5,052 bases of DNA from a bacterium (GTDB lineage: Bacteria > Latescibacterota > UBA2968 > GCA-2709665): assembly GCA_027619145.1 (NCBI GenBank), contig JAQCGA010000349.1, forward strand, positions 1-5,052, read 5' to 3'. How positions within the stretch are numbered: the first letter of the stretch is position 1; each line of letters opens with the position of its first letter. Shown here one piece after another: positions 4,863-5,052 of this stretch. The notes under the pieces are model-generated. The model searched no databases, was not told where the DNA came from, and was given only the letters and a program-made list of their open reading frames with translations. The translations under genes were made by a program, and so were the position numbers.

Positions 4863-5052
4863 GTGAGGAAGATTGTTTTGCTATTGTTCGGAGTGATGGT
4901 AGTGGGCTGGACGTGTTCGGTGAGCGCTGTAGAGCCGGATACAACGAAGGTGGATTCGGTTCGGTCTCCGAGAGGTGCCATGTTGCGGTCTCTGGCAGTA
5001 CCGGGTTGGGGCCAGTTTTACAACGGTCGTACGTTTAAGGGGAGCTTGATTG
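4863..5052 (+). CDS. Exported or membrane protein with DUF5683-like domain (N-terminal part; 3' end outside window)
   Basis: A reading frame of 63 codons stays open to the right edge. The first 22 residues form a good Sec signal peptide: MRK, a hydrophobic core (IVLLLFGVMVVGW), then CSVSA, with likely signal peptidase I cleavage between A22 and V23. C18 is not in a proper lipobox, so a lipoprotein is unlikely. After a short polar linker (about 23-39) comes AMLRSLAVPGWGQFYNGRTF (39-58) followed by KGSL. This matches the RS.l.PGwGQ.YNG..wKG opening of DUF5683, a small membrane-domain family frequent in FCB-group bacteria. The function is unknown. The start is GTG 4863, with GGAGG upstream. A second frame overlapping this stretch lacks signal peptide and motif and is a shadow. 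The gene is separated from the sugar kinase by a repeat-bearing spacer and is probably an independent unit. Confidence 0.8.
   Translation, partial: MRKIVLLLFGVMVVGWTCSVSAVEPDTTKVDSVRSPRGAMLRSLAVPGWGQFYNGRTFKGSLI

Noticed and set aside
4684..5038. Two small + strand open frames (4684-4866 and 4847-5038) around the last spacer
   Set aside because: One covers the end of the ROK gene out of frame plus the repeats, and the other overlaps the signal-peptide-bearing gene in the wrong frame. Neither has a motif.

Overview
The window is densely packed with genes, all on the + strand. It holds five complete genes and two partial ones cut by the window edges. Every gene is of a recognisable kind, and I do not see an undescribed multi-gene system. 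The start codons favour GTG (fmt, the metallopeptidase, the ROK kinase and the last gene; ATG for the kdgK-like and eda-like genes). Most genes have a clear GGAGG-type Shine-Dalgarno sequence. The coding strand is rich in G over C. The last gene has a PGWGQFYNG motif typical of the DUF5683 family, common in the Bacteroidota/FCB assemblage, but the strong Shine-Dalgarno sites argue against Bacteroidota proper. I infer an uncultured or environmental bacterium of the wider FCB group (for example KSB1-, Calditrichota- or Latescibacterota-like), with low certainty.

Region by region. Positions 2-223 hold the C-terminal part of yajC (Sec translocase accessory subunit). After 29 bases comes fmt (253-1176, methionyl-tRNA formyltransferase), so the left end is a protein synthesis and export neighbourhood. 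A 115-base spacer carries a possible sigma70-type promoter and a short 7-base tandem repeat. It is followed by a YugP-type membrane zinc metallopeptidase (1292-1990). A GC-rich hairpin with a T-rich tail lies just downstream, directly in front of the next ribosome binding site.

Positions 2055-4751 form a sugar-acid catabolic cassette: 2-keto-3-deoxygluconate (KDG) kinase of the PfkB family, KDPG aldolase, and a ROK-family sugar kinase (probably glucokinase). The first two catalyse consecutive steps, KDG to KDPG to pyruvate plus glyceraldehyde 3-phosphate, the lower half of the Entner-Doudoroff and hexuronate routes. The ROK kinase overlaps the aldolase gene by 4 bases and is probably translationally coupled to it. 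Enzymes that would make KDG or 6-phosphogluconate are not in the window. The spacer between kinase and aldolase contains a precise AT-rich heptad repeat (3107-3147).

The 111-base spacer after the ROK kinase (4752-4862) contains a GC-rich palindrome and a TTTGCGT tandem, both resembling dispersed intergenic repeats. The window ends inside a secreted or membrane protein with a signal peptide and a DUF5683-like motif (4863 onward).
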